DNA of 10,443 nt, from NCBI GenBank assembly GCA_001017865.1, contig LATQ01000419.1:1-10443 (forward strand), read 5' to 3'. The notes under the pieces are model-generated. The model saw nothing but the letters and a program-made list of their open reading frames with translations. It was not told where the DNA came from and made no database searches. Below are positions 1 to 7,800 of the stretch, piece by piece. Position numbers and translations under genes: made by a program. Origin of the DNA: Rhodococcus sp. IITR03 (GTDB lineage: Bacteria; Actinomycetota; Actinomycetes; Mycobacteriales; Mycobacteriaceae). Numbering within the stretch: position 1 is the first letter of the stretch; each line of letters starts with the position of its first letter.

Positions 1-910
1 GGCCCGGCTCGGAGTGGCTGCGCGCGCGGTCGAGCCAGCCGTGCTGCGCGGTGGCGACCTTCTCGCGCATCCGCGTCCAGATGGTGCGGTGTGCCGGTGC
101 CTGATCGCCGAGCACCATCTTCCGCAGCGCTCCGGAGATGAGTTCGACGACGATGCACAGTGCGACGACGAACAGCGCCAGCGCCATGCCGCGCTGATAG
201 TTCATGGTGCGCAACGCACCCGACAGTTCGAGGCCGATGCCGCTGACGCCGACGTATCCGAGGATGACCGACGCGCGCAGGTTGATGTCGAAACGGTGCA
301 GGGCGGTGGCGACGAAGGCCGGCATGGCCTGCGGGAACACTCCGCCCACGATCTGCTGCCACCATGACGCACCGGCCGCACGCAGTGCATCGCGGGGTCC
401 GGGGTCGGTGTCCTCGATCGCATCCGCATAGAGCTTGCCGACCATGCCGATCGAGTGCAGGCCGAGCGCGAGAATGCCGGCGACCGCTCCGAGTCCGAAC
501 AACCGCAGGAACAGGATCGCCAGCACGAGTTCGGGAATGGTGCGGGTGACGACGATGATCGCACGGGCACCCCAGCGCAGCGCCGTGCCGGGGGTGGTGT
601 TGTGGGCCGCAGCGAGGGCCACGAACATGCTGAGTATCACCGACAGCACCGTCGCGAGGAGCACGATGCCGAGGGTCTGTGCCGTCATCGTGACGAGTTC
701 GCCGATCGGCGGGAAGTCGAGCGGGAAGATGCGCCCGACGAAACTCACCGCATTGTCGGCACTGTCGATGATCGTGGCCACATTGATCTTCAGGTCCGCC
801 ACCGCCCACAGGGACGCGGCGAACAGGCCGAACAGGATGACGTTCACGCTCACCGTCTGCCACGTCGGGCGTGGCAGCGTCGAGCGCGGTGGGTTGGTCA
901 GAAGAGTCAT
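1..910 (-). CDS. phnE: Phosphonate ABC transporter permease PhnE (3' end outside window)
   Basis: Inner-membrane permease of the PhnDCE phosphonate importer. The frame is open from ATG at 910 to the left edge (303 codons), with no frameshift. It starts MTLLTNPPRS, followed by several hydrophobic segments. A permease EAA loop is seen at about residues 174-197 (DALRAAGASWW, then GGVFPQAMP), the surface that meets the ATPase PhnC. The start lies 6 nt after the phnC stop; no clear Shine-Dalgarno is seen, so translation is probably coupled. Single-domain PhnE proteins are about 260-280 residues. Here the membrane part seems complete near residue 265, but a charged stretch (RTIWTRMREKVATAQHGW and on) continues without a stop. 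This could lead into a second, fused PhnE permease domain or be a long tail; the window ends before this is settled. Confidence 0.93.
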   Translation of the reverse strand, partial: MTLLTNPPRSTLPRPTWQTVSVNVILFGLFAASLWAVADLKINVATIIDSADNAVSFVGRIFPLDFPPIGELVTMTAQTLGIVLLATVLSVILSMFVALAAAHNTTPGTALRWGARAIIVVTRTIPELVLAILFLRLFGLGAVAGILALGLHSIGMVGKLYADAIEDTDPGPRDALRAAGASWWQQIVGGVFPQAMPAFVATALHRFDINLRASVILGYVGVSGIGLELSGALRTMNYQRGMALALFVVALCIVVELISGALRKMVLGDQAPAHRTIWTRMREKVATAQHGWLDRARSHSEPG

Positions 911-916
911 GGAGCG

Positions 917-1736
917 CTACACCGGCTGTCCGACGGAGACCGGTTCGACGGCCGAGTAGATCGACATCGTCTCGTTCTTGTCGATCTGCGAGACCGGCTT
1001 GTCGAGAACCAGTGAGCCGCCGCGCAATCCGACGAGTCGATGTCCCCACGACAACGCGAGGTCGACCTGGTGCAGACTGCACACCACGGTCAGCGAATCC
1101 TCCGACGCGATGCGGGAGATCAAGGCCATCACCTGAGCCGAGGATTCCGGATCGAGGGAGGCGACCGGTTCGTCGGCGAGCAGGATGCGCGGCTTCTGGA
1201 TGAGTGCGCGGGCCACGGCGACTCGCTGCTGCTGGCCCCCGGAGAGGGTGTCGGCGCGCTGGAACGGACGGTCGGCGAGGCCCACACGGTCGAGTTGTTC
1301 CATCGCGGCGAGCCGCACCGACTTCGGATAGCTCATCAGCCGAAGCGCGGGCCGCGCAGCGACCCGAGGCGCCGGTGCACACGTTCTCGAGCACCGTCAT
1401 GTTCCCGACGAGATGGAACTGCTGGAAGACGAAACCGACCTTGCGGCGCAACGCCCGAAGTTCTCGTCCGCGGGCGGTGCCGACGTCCTGGCCGAGAACC
1501 TGCACCGTGCCCGAGGTGGGCAGGTGCAGGCCGTCGAGCAGACGCAGCAGGGTGGATTTTCCGGAGCCCGACAGGCCCAGGAGCGCGACAACTTCACCCG
1601 GGTACACCTCGAGCGACACGTCGTCGAGCGCCCGCAGATCGGGACCGAACTGCTTCGTGACGCCGCTGAGCGAGATGGTGGGCCGGAGGATCTTGTCGAT
1701 GGATGCGCCGAGGCGCGAATGATCGGAGTCGGTCAT
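917..1736 (-). CDS. phnC: Phosphonate ABC transporter ATP-binding protein PhnC (two apparent frameshifts)
   Basis: Cytoplasmic ATPase that drives PhnDE phosphonate import. Start ATG at 1736 is preceded by GGAG with 6-nt spacing. It shows Walker A GLSGSGKST, Q-loop FVFQQFHLV, ABC signature LSGGQQQRVAVARAL, Walker B ILLADEPVASLDPES and H-loop SLHQVDLAL. All match PhnC, including the family's LSGGQQQRVA and SLHQVD forms. The frame breaks twice, near 1370 (GCC-TC, one C short) and near 1340 (GGCTG, one C short). Adding these bases restores a PhnC-like middle, NVCTGALGSLRGPRFGLMSY, and gives about 273 residues, the normal size. Both breaks look like sequencing errors. Stop TAG at 917-919. It follows phnD by 32 nt and is in the same operon. 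Confidence 0.93.
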
Positions 1737-1768
1737 GTCGGGCTCCAAGAGGGTCGGGGTTCGTGGGG

Positions 1769-2734
1769 TCAGCTCGCGCAGGACGGCGACTGGGTGATCT
1801 CGCAGACTTTGCGGACGCCGTCGTAGACGTCGTCGGTCACCGGGATGTATCCGTACTCGGCGCTCTCCGGCAGTTCGCACTCCTCCGCGGTGCTGCAGTA
1901 GCCGGCCTCGACGAGCGCCGGACGGTTGAGCTTGTTCTGGAAGATGTCGCTGAGCTGGTCGACGAGGTCCTGCGGCAGAGTGCTCAGCACCGCGGTCGGG
2001 CTGGACGCGATGGTCTCGGATTCCCAGACGACGTCGAGGTCACCTTCGGCGAGATCGCCCTTCTTCACGAGGGTCTCGGTGACCATCGTGTCGAACGCGA
2101 AGCCCGCGTCGCACTGGCCGCTCTTCACGGCGAGCGCCGACGCGTCGTGACCGCCGGCGAAGACCGGGGTGACGTCGTTCTCCGGGTCGATTCCGGCCTC
2201 GATGAGACCGGCCGAGGGATACAGGTAGCCGGATGTGGAGGTGGGGTCGACGAAGCACACCGTCTTGCCACGGAAGTCTTCGAGCGAGCGGATGTCGGAA
2301 CCGGCAGGCACGATCGCGTACGACTGGTAGCCGGGCTTCTCGTCGGGGGCATCGGCGAAGCTCGCGAGCGGCTGCACGGGCACACCGCTGTCCCGTGCCG
2401 TGACGTAGGAGAACGGGCCGTAGTGGCCGATGTGCACCTTTCCTGCGCGCTGCGCCTCGATGACAGCGGCGTAGTCGGTGGCATTCTGGAATTCGGTCTT
2501 CAGGCCGGTCTCGTCCTCGATGACCTTCTGCACCAGCGCGAACTGCTGCTGGAGACTGGAGCTCTCCTCGCTGGGGATGGCGGCGATCACCAGGGTGTCG
2601 GGGGCGCCGTCACCGACGGACGTGCCGCCGGCGGAGTTGTCCTCGTCGGCGCTCGACCCGCAGGCGGAGAGGGCGAGCGCCGCGGCGGCGGCCACGGCGG
2701 CAGCCGTCAGGGAACGTGATGAACGAATACGCAT
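1769..2734 (-). CDS. phnD: Phosphonate-binding lipoprotein PhnD
   Basis: Extracytoplasmic substrate-binding protein that captures phosphonate and delivers it to PhnE/PhnC. It is 321 residues and intact. The N-terminus is a lipoprotein signal: MRIRSSRS, an Ala/Leu-rich core and the lipobox LSAC with Cys25, so it is membrane-anchored outside the cell. The mature part has the PhnD/SsuA-type periplasmic-binding fold: AAIPSEESSS, the YAAVIEAQRAGKVHIGHYGP region, and FVDPTSTSGYLYPSAGL, the loop that usually binds the phosphonate/phosphate oxygens. ATG at 2734 has a strong AAGGAG Shine-Dalgarno (2743-2748, 8-nt spacing). PhnD relatives also bind phosphite or hypophosphite; the C-P lyase genes upstream make phosphonate the likelier ligand. 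The 125-bp gap upstream carries likely control sites, so phnDCE may have its own promoter. Confidence 0.95.
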   Translation of the reverse strand: MRIRSSRSLTAAAVAAAAALALSACGSSADEDNSAGGTSVGDGAPDTLVIAAIPSEESSSLQQQFALVQKVIEDETGLKTEFQNATDYAAVIEAQRAGKVHIGHYGPFSYVTARDSGVPVQPLASFADAPDEKPGYQSYAIVPAGSDIRSLEDFRGKTVCFVDPTSTSGYLYPSAGLIEAGIDPENDVTPVFAGGHDASALAVKSGQCDAGFAFDTMVTETLVKKGDLAEGDLDVVWESETIASSPTAVLSTLPQDLVDQLSDIFQNKLNRPALVEAGYCSTAEECELPESAEYGYIPVTDDVYDGVRKVCEITQSPSCAS

Positions 2735-2859
2735 GGGAAGAACTCCTTGTCGGGGCGTCGCGTTCAGACTGTCTGCATGGTGTATCCGGGTATCGAACTG
2801 GAGATGAACCGTTCATCTCGCCCGAGCGACGATCCGTACGCCTTGTGCGGTAATTCGGA
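2735..2859 (-). promoter_or_regulatory. phnM-phnD intergenic region, probable phnDCE promoter
   Basis: This is the only sizeable gap inside the phn cluster; the other junctions overlap or are at most 32 nt apart. It holds a 19-nt palindrome (2801-2819), two 11-nt GTTC-type direct repeats on the minus strand (2788-2809), a small 11-nt palindrome (2765-2775) and the phnD Shine-Dalgarno (2743-2748). I infer a promoter for phnDCE on top of read-through from the phnF end. No confident -35/-10 pair can be named by eye. Confidence 0.55.
2788..2819 (-). promoter_or_regulatory. Candidate phosphate-starvation (PHO-box-like) site: palindrome plus GTTC direct repeats
   Basis: A perfect inverted repeat GAGATGAAC-C-GTTCATCTC occupies 2801-2819. 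Reading the minus strand, GTTCATCTCCA (2809-2799) is followed directly by GTTCGATACCC (2798-2788), two 11-nt units in register. Actinobacterial PhoP/RegX3 regulators bind GTTCA-type repeats with 11-nt spacing upstream of phosphate-uptake genes, so this is a sensible candidate for SenX3-RegX3 or PhoR-PhoP control of phnDCE. The match is by eye and the regulator is inferred. Confidence 0.5.
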
Positions 2860-4093
2860 TCACACCGCGCGCAGCACGGCGCGGGTGACGGGATGCCCGT
2901 GCTCGACGGCGACGAGCACCAGATCAGCGCGCTGACCTGCGTCGAGAGCCCCTCGGTCGGCGAGCCCCACGGCCGTGGCAGGGCCACTGGTGACCAGCGC
3001 GACGGCGGCCGGAAGGCCATCCCCGCTCGGCGAGGACGAACGCTGCACCCAGCAGCGACGACGGAAGGTAATCCGACGCCAGCGCGGTCACCAGTCCCAG
3101 GTCGGCCAGCTCACCGGCGGACACGTTGCCGGAATGCGACTTCCCGCGCAGCACGTTCGGTCCGCCCATGACCACCGACATCCCGCGATCCCGCGCCTCT
3201 CGTGCCGCCTCCACCGTCGTGGGGAACTCGGCGACGTTGCCGCCGCGCGCAGCGAGGTCGGCGATCTCCACGGCCGACTCGGGGTCGTGCCCGAAGATGC
3301 GGACGAGCCCGGTACGGGACTGCTCGGCGAGCCAGCCCATCGTCGTGTCGCGGATGCCGGCGTTGGCTTCGCGTTCGGCTGCCAGTTCGTCGACGTAGGC
3401 GCGGGCGGCCTCCGCGGAGATGCCGCGAACACCTGCGATGTGATTCTCGTAGTAGGCGCGGTCCGCGTACTGCCCGATGCCGGGGGTGTGGTCCTCGTGC
3501 GAGATCACCGCGGGCGTTTCGGTGGTGACCGCACCGGTGGCGACGAGCCGCTCGAATTCGGCACGCATGGCCTCGAACCCGGCCTCCGACCGGACGTCCA
3601 GGCGGTGCAGTACCCGGTGGTCGACGAGCCGCAGTCGGTCTCGCGCAGCGACCACTGCTCGATGGACTCGCACATGCGTTGCGCGACGTGCACGCTGCGG
3701 CCCGACGTCGCGGTGGCCCGGTCGGAGAACGACGCGCCGTGGAAGACCGTGGTCACGCCGGCGGCGCGAACCTTGCCCTCGAACGACATGAGCGCGAACG
3801 ACCAGGCAGTTCGACGCCGGGTCGCGGCATCCGTTCCTTCTCGAGGCCGTCGGAGTGCACGTCGACGAGCCGGGCAGGCACAGCAGTCCCCCGCCGTCGA
3901 CGTCGGCGCGGACACCGGGCACCGACGGGCCGACTTCGGCGATACGACCGTCGCGCACCACGATGCGGGCGTCGTCGAGGACCCGGTCGGGCAGCACGGC
4001 CCGCACGTGCCCGATCACGTAGTTCTGCGGTGCGCGCTGCAACGTCCAGGGCAGCGCGTCGGTGGTCTCGGGGGCGAGTTCGATTCCGGTCAT
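2860..4093 (-). CDS. phnM: PhnM, alpha-D-ribose 1-methylphosphonate 5-triphosphate diphosphatase (four apparent frameshifts)
   Basis: Amidohydrolase-fold enzyme that removes pyrophosphate from ribose-phosphonate triphosphate before C-P cleavage. Start ATG at 4093 overlaps the phnL stop (ATGA) and has GGGAG about 10 nt upstream. In order it shows LPGLVDVHSDGLEKE (metal site, compare LPGLIELHTDNLDK of E. coli PhnM), MPRPGVELPW, SFEGKVRAAGVTTVFHG, SHEDHTPGIGQYADR, FGHDPES, NVAEFPTTVEAAREARDRGM, VMGGPNVLRGKSHSGNVSA, SDYLPSSLL and the C-terminal GLADRGALDAGQRADLVLV. Breaks: near 3870 (GGG short by one), 3805 (CCC short by one), 3637 (CCC short by one) and 3021-3024 (one G too many or two too few on the coding strand). 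Repair gives about 411-412 residues. The real stop is TGA at 2860-2862; the unrepaired frame ends falsely at 2924. Confidence 0.92.
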
Positions 4094-4828
4094 GCTGCGT
4101 GTGCTCCCAATACGTCGGCGGGGGGACCGATTTCGGCGATGTCACCGTCCGCGAACCGGACGACACGGGTGGCGAGGCGGTGCATGGCGTCGATGTCGTG
4201 GAAGACCGCGAGAACGGCGACGCCGGAGGCGGACAGCGAGGCGATCAGCTCCAGGCGCGCTCCCGGTTGACGGGTCGAGCGCCGAGACCGGTTCGTCGAG
4301 CAGCAGCAGCGCGGCGGGTGCACGGTGCCCGCGGCGATGTTCACACGCTGACGTTCACCGCCCGACAGGACGCTGCAGTCGACGTCCCACAGTGCCTCGT
4401 CGAGGGCCAGGCGCTTCAGCGACTCCGCGGCGGCGTCGCGGGCCTCGGTGCGGCTCATCCGCGGCGACGAGCGGCGGATGCCACCACCTCGAGCGGTGCG
4501 GTGCGCGGCGGCGCCGACAGGAATTGGGAGACGTAACCGAGTTCGCGGCCGCGGAGGCGGGCCATCTCCCGGTCGGCAGATCGGTGAGTTCGACCGGGCC
4601 GTCGTCGGTGTGCAGCACGACGGATCCGGAGTCGGGCAGGTAGCTGCGGTGCACGCAGCGCAGGAAGCTGGACTTTCCTGCACCGGACGGCCCGGCGAGC
4701 GCCACGTGCTCGCCGGCGGCCACGTCGAGGTCGACGCCGTGCAGCGACGTCACCTTCCGTCCGTCGATGGTGTGGAGGGTGAACGACTTTCGCAGGTCGC
4801 GCACGGTCAGAACAGGTGTGGTCTGCAT
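4090..4828 (-). CDS. phnL: PhnL, C-P lyase system ATP-binding protein (five apparent frameshifts)
   Basis: ABC-family ATPase of the C-P lyase pathway, needed with PhnG/H/I for making the ribose-phosphonate triphosphate. It shows [18 protein letters not shown], Walker [10 protein letters not shown], the PhnL-specific GYVSQFL followed by PRTAPLEVV, signature [14 protein letters not shown], Walker [13 protein letters not shown] and H-loop [16 protein letters not shown] lies 6 nt before ATG 4828; an in-frame ATG at 4834 overlaps the phnK stop (ATGA) but sits directly on that GGAG, so 4828 is preferred. Breaks: near 4569, 4460, 4312, 4265 and 4255, each one base short in or beside a G/C run. Restoring five bases gives 744 nt, about 247 residues. 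Stop TGA 4090-4092 overlaps the phnM start. Confidence 0.92.
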
Positions 4829-4830
4829 GG

Positions 4831-5670
4831 TCATCTCCGGGCGGCGGCGACGAGCCGCTGGGTGTAGGGGTGGTGTGGGTCCTGGAACAGCTGGTCGGTG
4901 AGGCCGGTTTCGACGGCGCGTCCCACGTTCATCACCAGCGTGCGGTCGGTGAGCGCTTCGATGACCGCGAAGTCGTGGCTGACCACCACGGCTGCGGTGT
5001 CGCGTTCGGCGAGCAGGTTGCGCAGCAGGTCGAGCACACCCGCGGCGACGGAGGCGTCGAGACCGGTGGTGGGCTCGTCGAGCAGCAGCACCGCGGGTCG
5101 GTGGCGAGGGCCTTGGCGATCTGCACGCGCTGGCGCATACCGCCGGAGAAGGTGTGGACCGGATCGTCCATGCGGTCGAGGGGAACTTCGACCTTCTCGA
5201 GCAGATAGGCGGCGCGGTCGCGGATCTCGTAGTAGTTGCGCCAGCCCGCCGCGGTGAGCCGCTCGGCGATGTTGCCACCGGCCGACACCGTCATGGTGAG
5301 TCCGTCGGCGGGGTTCTGGTGGACCAGCCCCAGGGTGTCGATCCGCAGAGCACGACGCTCGGTGTCGTCGAGGGTGAACACGTCGGTGCGGCCCTCGTCG
5401 AGCGTGGTCAGGAACATCGAACCGGCCGTGGCCTTCTCGTCGCCGATGAGGCAGCGCAGCACGGTCGACTTGCCGGATCCGGATTCGCCGATGATGCCGA
5501 GTGCCTCACCGGGTGCGACGTCGAAGCTGACGTCCCATGCCGCGACGACCGCTCCGGTACGGGGACTGATGGCCGTGCCGGCCTCGGGTCCGGTGCCGGG
5601 AACTGCGTCGGCGCCACCGGGGCCGTGCACCTTGCGACTCCGCGGACGGCGAGCGTCCAGCCTTCGGCAT
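4831..5670 (-). other. phnK: PhnK domain of the fusion
   Basis: ABC ATPase half. It shows [33 protein letters not shown] with Walker [10 protein letters not shown] near residue 400, the PhnK-typical [11 protein letters not shown] and [11 protein letters not shown], signature [15 protein letters not shown], Walker [13 protein letters not shown]-loop [12 protein letters not shown] and the C-terminal [11 protein letters not shown]. Compared with E. coli PhnK it carries about 20 extra residues rich in Gly, Pro and Ala between the first strand and WDVSFD. No ATG, GTG or TTG lies in frame between the last PhnJ cysteine codon (5822-5824) and the first PhnK strand. Confidence 0.9.
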
Positions 5671-6690
5671 GGGCCGGGACGGGCCGGTCGACGAGTTCCT
5701 TCGGGTCGCGGTGATCGGCGGCCGCGGCGACGCGGACGCGACGCTGCGGATCGGGCAGGTACTGCAGCGGGGCGTTGTTCGCGTGCCGGTCGAGGTCGAC
5801 GTCGGCGTCGGTGACGCGGGTGCACCACTCGACGTCACTGCACATCATGCGGCCGGGGGCGGCTTCGACGAGGAAGGTGTCGGTGGAACCGCACCGCTCG
5901 CACTGCTGATCCTTCGAACCCTCCACCTCGAACGGCACGTCGTCGAACGTCAGCGGGCGCACGTCGGTGTAGGGGGGGACGGCGAAGATGCGCTTCTCAC
6001 GACCCGCACCCAGCAGCGTCAGGAACGGCGAGTCGTGAAGCTGCGGCACGTCCCAGCGCGGGATGGGCGAGGTGATCATCACGTAGCGGCCGTTGACGAG
6101 CACCGGGTAGCCGGTGGTCTTGGTGATGACGCCGTTGCGGACGAGGTCCTCGTAGAGGCTCACCCACATCATCGAGTAGTCGGCCTCGGCGTGCATGCGC
6201 GCGCACTCGGTGACGGACTTCTGCACGGCGCGAAGAGGTTCGGAGTTGGGGACCTGCAGGACGAGGATCTGGTCCTCCCCCATCGGTTCCTCGGGGATCC
6301 GGTGACGCGACTGGATGATCGTCGCCTCACGGGTGTCCTTGGTGCTCGCGCACTTCTCGCTGTCCTCGATGAGGCGGCGCAGGTTGGTGGCGTTGACGCC
6401 GTCGTCGTCACCCTGGTCGATGACCTTGACGACGTCGTCGGCGGTCACCAGACCGAGCGTGACCTGCAGGCCACCGGAACCCCAGCCACGTGCCACCGGC
6501 ATCTCGCGGGACCCGAAGGGGGTGAGGTAACCGGGCACGCAGACCGCGGTGAGGGATGCGCGGCGGATCTCGCGCTTGGAACCTTCGTCGAGGATGCCGC
6601 GGCCGGGGGTGGCGGCGCGATCGCGTCGAGGGTGTGGGTCAGGCGGGACGGCGCAGCGCCGGGAGCGTGCGTCGTGAGGGTGTCGGTCAT
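4831..6690 (-). CDS. phnJ: PhnJ-PhnK fusion: radical-SAM C-P lyase joined to its ATPase subunit (three apparent frameshifts)
   Basis: PhnJ cleaves the C-P bond of 5-phosphoribosyl 1-phosphonate by a radical-SAM reaction, giving an alkane and ribose cyclic phosphate; PhnK is an ABC ATPase that binds PhnJ in the core complex. ATG at 6690 overlaps the phnI stop (TGATG), with GGAGG 9 nt upstream. The PhnJ half is complete: glycyl-radical region [14 protein letters not shown] (Gly about 54), [25 protein letters not shown], then Cys 264, 267, 284 and 290 ([13 protein letters not shown]). Without a stop it continues through a linker of about 50 residues into [13 protein letters not shown] and the full PhnK ATPase. 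Breaks near 6614 (GG short), 5636 (GTCCGC lost a C) and 5092 (one base short before the Walker B codons). Repaired length is about 620 residues. Stop TGA 4831-4833. The fusion call is about 0.75; the family calls are near certain. Confidence 0.9.
5700..6690 (-). other. phnJ: PhnJ domain of the fusion
   Basis: Codes for residues 1 to about 330. The start region [17 protein letters not shown] runs into [17 protein letters not shown] once one G is restored near 6614. The four PhnJ cysteines occur with the family spacing: CxxC, then 17 residues, then C and six further. In E. coli PhnJ these correspond to C241, C244, C266 and C272, and Gly32 corresponds to the glycine of VPGY here. After the last cysteine, E. 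coli PhnJ ends within about ten residues; this one continues ([20 protein letters not shown]). Confidence 0.9.
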
Positions 6691-7799
6691 CAGCAGATGC
6701 CTCCGAGAGGTTCGGCAGTGCGGGCCGGAGCGTCGTCCTCGCCGGCCTGGACTGCGAGTTTGCGGTCGATCATCGATCGGAAGGTGACGTAGTGCGGAAG
6801 CTTGAGGTGCTCGAGGAAGCCGCAGGAGTCGAGGCCGTCCGTGGTGAGCAGCAGGGTCTGTTCGAGGCCGGTGCTGTCACCGAAGCGACGGCACGCGATG
6901 TCGAGGTTGGCCATGGCGATGGCCTTGCGTTCGTTGTGCCCGAAGCACAGGCCGTAGCCGACGTCGAAGCGGCCGCGGTCCTCGTCGGGACCGTTGAGGT
7001 CCTCGATCGCTTCGCACTCGCTGGCGCGGATCTCGCCCATGACGAAGGGATTACCGGTGTGCGGGTGCCGGATCCGACCGGGATACGCCCGTGCCGGACC
7101 TCGCCGAGGGTCGTTTCGTGGATGTTCCCGTCGGTGCCGCGGACCGAGCGGTACCAGGTGCCCACGAGCGCACCGGTCTCGGCTCGCGCCATCGAGGCGA
7201 GCACCGCCCGAGCGCGGCGCCGGGGGAACCGGCAGGTGACGGGAGATGTCGAACGGTTCCGGGTCGGAGCCGTCCTCGGGACGGCTGTCGACCATCAGGT
7301 TCATGTCGCGCAGCAGGTCGGAGAAGCGGCGCGGGTGCCGTTCGGCCTCGGTGCGTTCGACGGACGGATCGGCCTCGGACGGCACCGTCACGATGTTCGT
7401 GCCCTCACGCACCAGCATGCGTCCGGTGTAGTCGCTTGTGCGGCCGAGCAATTGGGGTCCGTCCGGGGTCCGCCACGCCGGCACGATGCGGCGCAGCACC
7501 GTCATCTCGTCGGGGTCGACCGGCTCGCTGGTCGCCAGTCGCGGCAGGGTGGACTGGTGGGCGCGGACGAGGTGGGTGGCTTCGATGACGTCGCCTTCGG
7601 CCTGTCGCAGCGCATCGGCGGCGGTGGCCTCGTCGTACAGCGAGCCCTCCCCCATCACGCGGTCGACGGCGAGTCGCATCCGGCCGGTGATCTGCGCGGT
7701 GGTCAGCGCCGGCGAATCGTCGGTGTCGCGGGCGGTGCGGACGAGTTCTTCGGCGGCGAGGATCGCGTCGAGTCCGCCGCGTGCTCCCGAGTACCCCAT
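6690..7799 (-). CDS. phnI: PhnI, C-P lyase core subunit (two apparent frameshifts)
   Basis: Core subunit of the PhnGHIJ complex; PhnI is the nucleosidase/transferase that displaces adenine from ATP with phosphonate, helped by PhnG, PhnH and PhnL. ATG at 7799 (MGYSGARGGLDAILAAEELV) has GAGGAG 7 nt upstream and lies 1 nt after the phnH stop. It shows LAVDRVMGEGSLYD, LRQAEGDVIEATHLVRAH, LLGRTSDYTGRML, FDISRHLPVPPAPRS, GALVGTWYRSVRG, HPHTGNPFVMGEI, FDVGYGLCFGHNERKA and HLKLPHYVTFRSM, matching PhnI throughout. The frame shifts near 7207-7209 (G run off by one insertion or two deletions) and returns near 7080-7082 (one C short on the coding strand). The stretch between reads in the other frame as AVLASMARAETGALVGTWYR and HETTLGEVRHGRIP. 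Repaired length is 369-370 residues. Stop TGA overlaps the phnJ ATG. Confidence 0.94.
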   Translation of the reverse strand: MGYSGARGGLDAILAAEELVRTARDTDDSPALTTAQITGRMRLAVDRVMGEGSLYDEATAADALRQAEGDVIEATHLVRAHQSTLPRLATSEPVDPDEMTVLRRIVPAWRTPDGPQLLGRTSDYTGRMLVREGTNIVTVPSEADPSVERTEAERHPRRFSDLLRDMNLMVDSRPEDGSDPEPFDISRHLPVPPAPRSGGARLDGASRDRCARGHLVPLGPRHRREHPRNDPRRGPARAYPGRIRHPHTGNPFVMGEIRASECEAIEDLNGPDEDRGRFDVGYGLCFGHNERKAIAMANLDIACRRFGDSTGLEQTLLLTTDGLDSCGFLEHLKLPHYVTFRSMIDRKLAVQAGEDDAPARTAEPLGGIC

Positions 7800-7800
7800 G

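Noticed and set aside
1703..2719. Long plus-strand open frame opposite phnD (338 codons), and similar ones at 2975-4270, 5669-6787 and 6792-8084
   Set aside because: They mirror phn genes on the other strand, have Arg/Val/Gly-heavy composition without recognisable motifs, and arise because stops are rare in GC-rich sequence.
2781..2790. GTGTATCC as a possible second PhnF operator near phnD
   Set aside because: It misses part of the GT-N-TA-N-AC pattern, is not symmetric and does not align with the phnF site without a gap.
4295..4311. CAG-type triplet repeats (here and at 5079-5090)
   Set aside because: On the minus strand both encode the leucines and DEP of the Walker B motifs in PhnL and PhnK; they are coding sequence, not a repeat element.
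5633..5670. A separate PhnK start at ATG 5670 (MPEGWTLAV after adding one C) or at GTG near 5633
   Set aside because: ATG 5670 has no Shine-Dalgarno and would force PhnJ to overlap PhnK by about 160 nt before a stop; GTG 5633 lies inside the first conserved strand.
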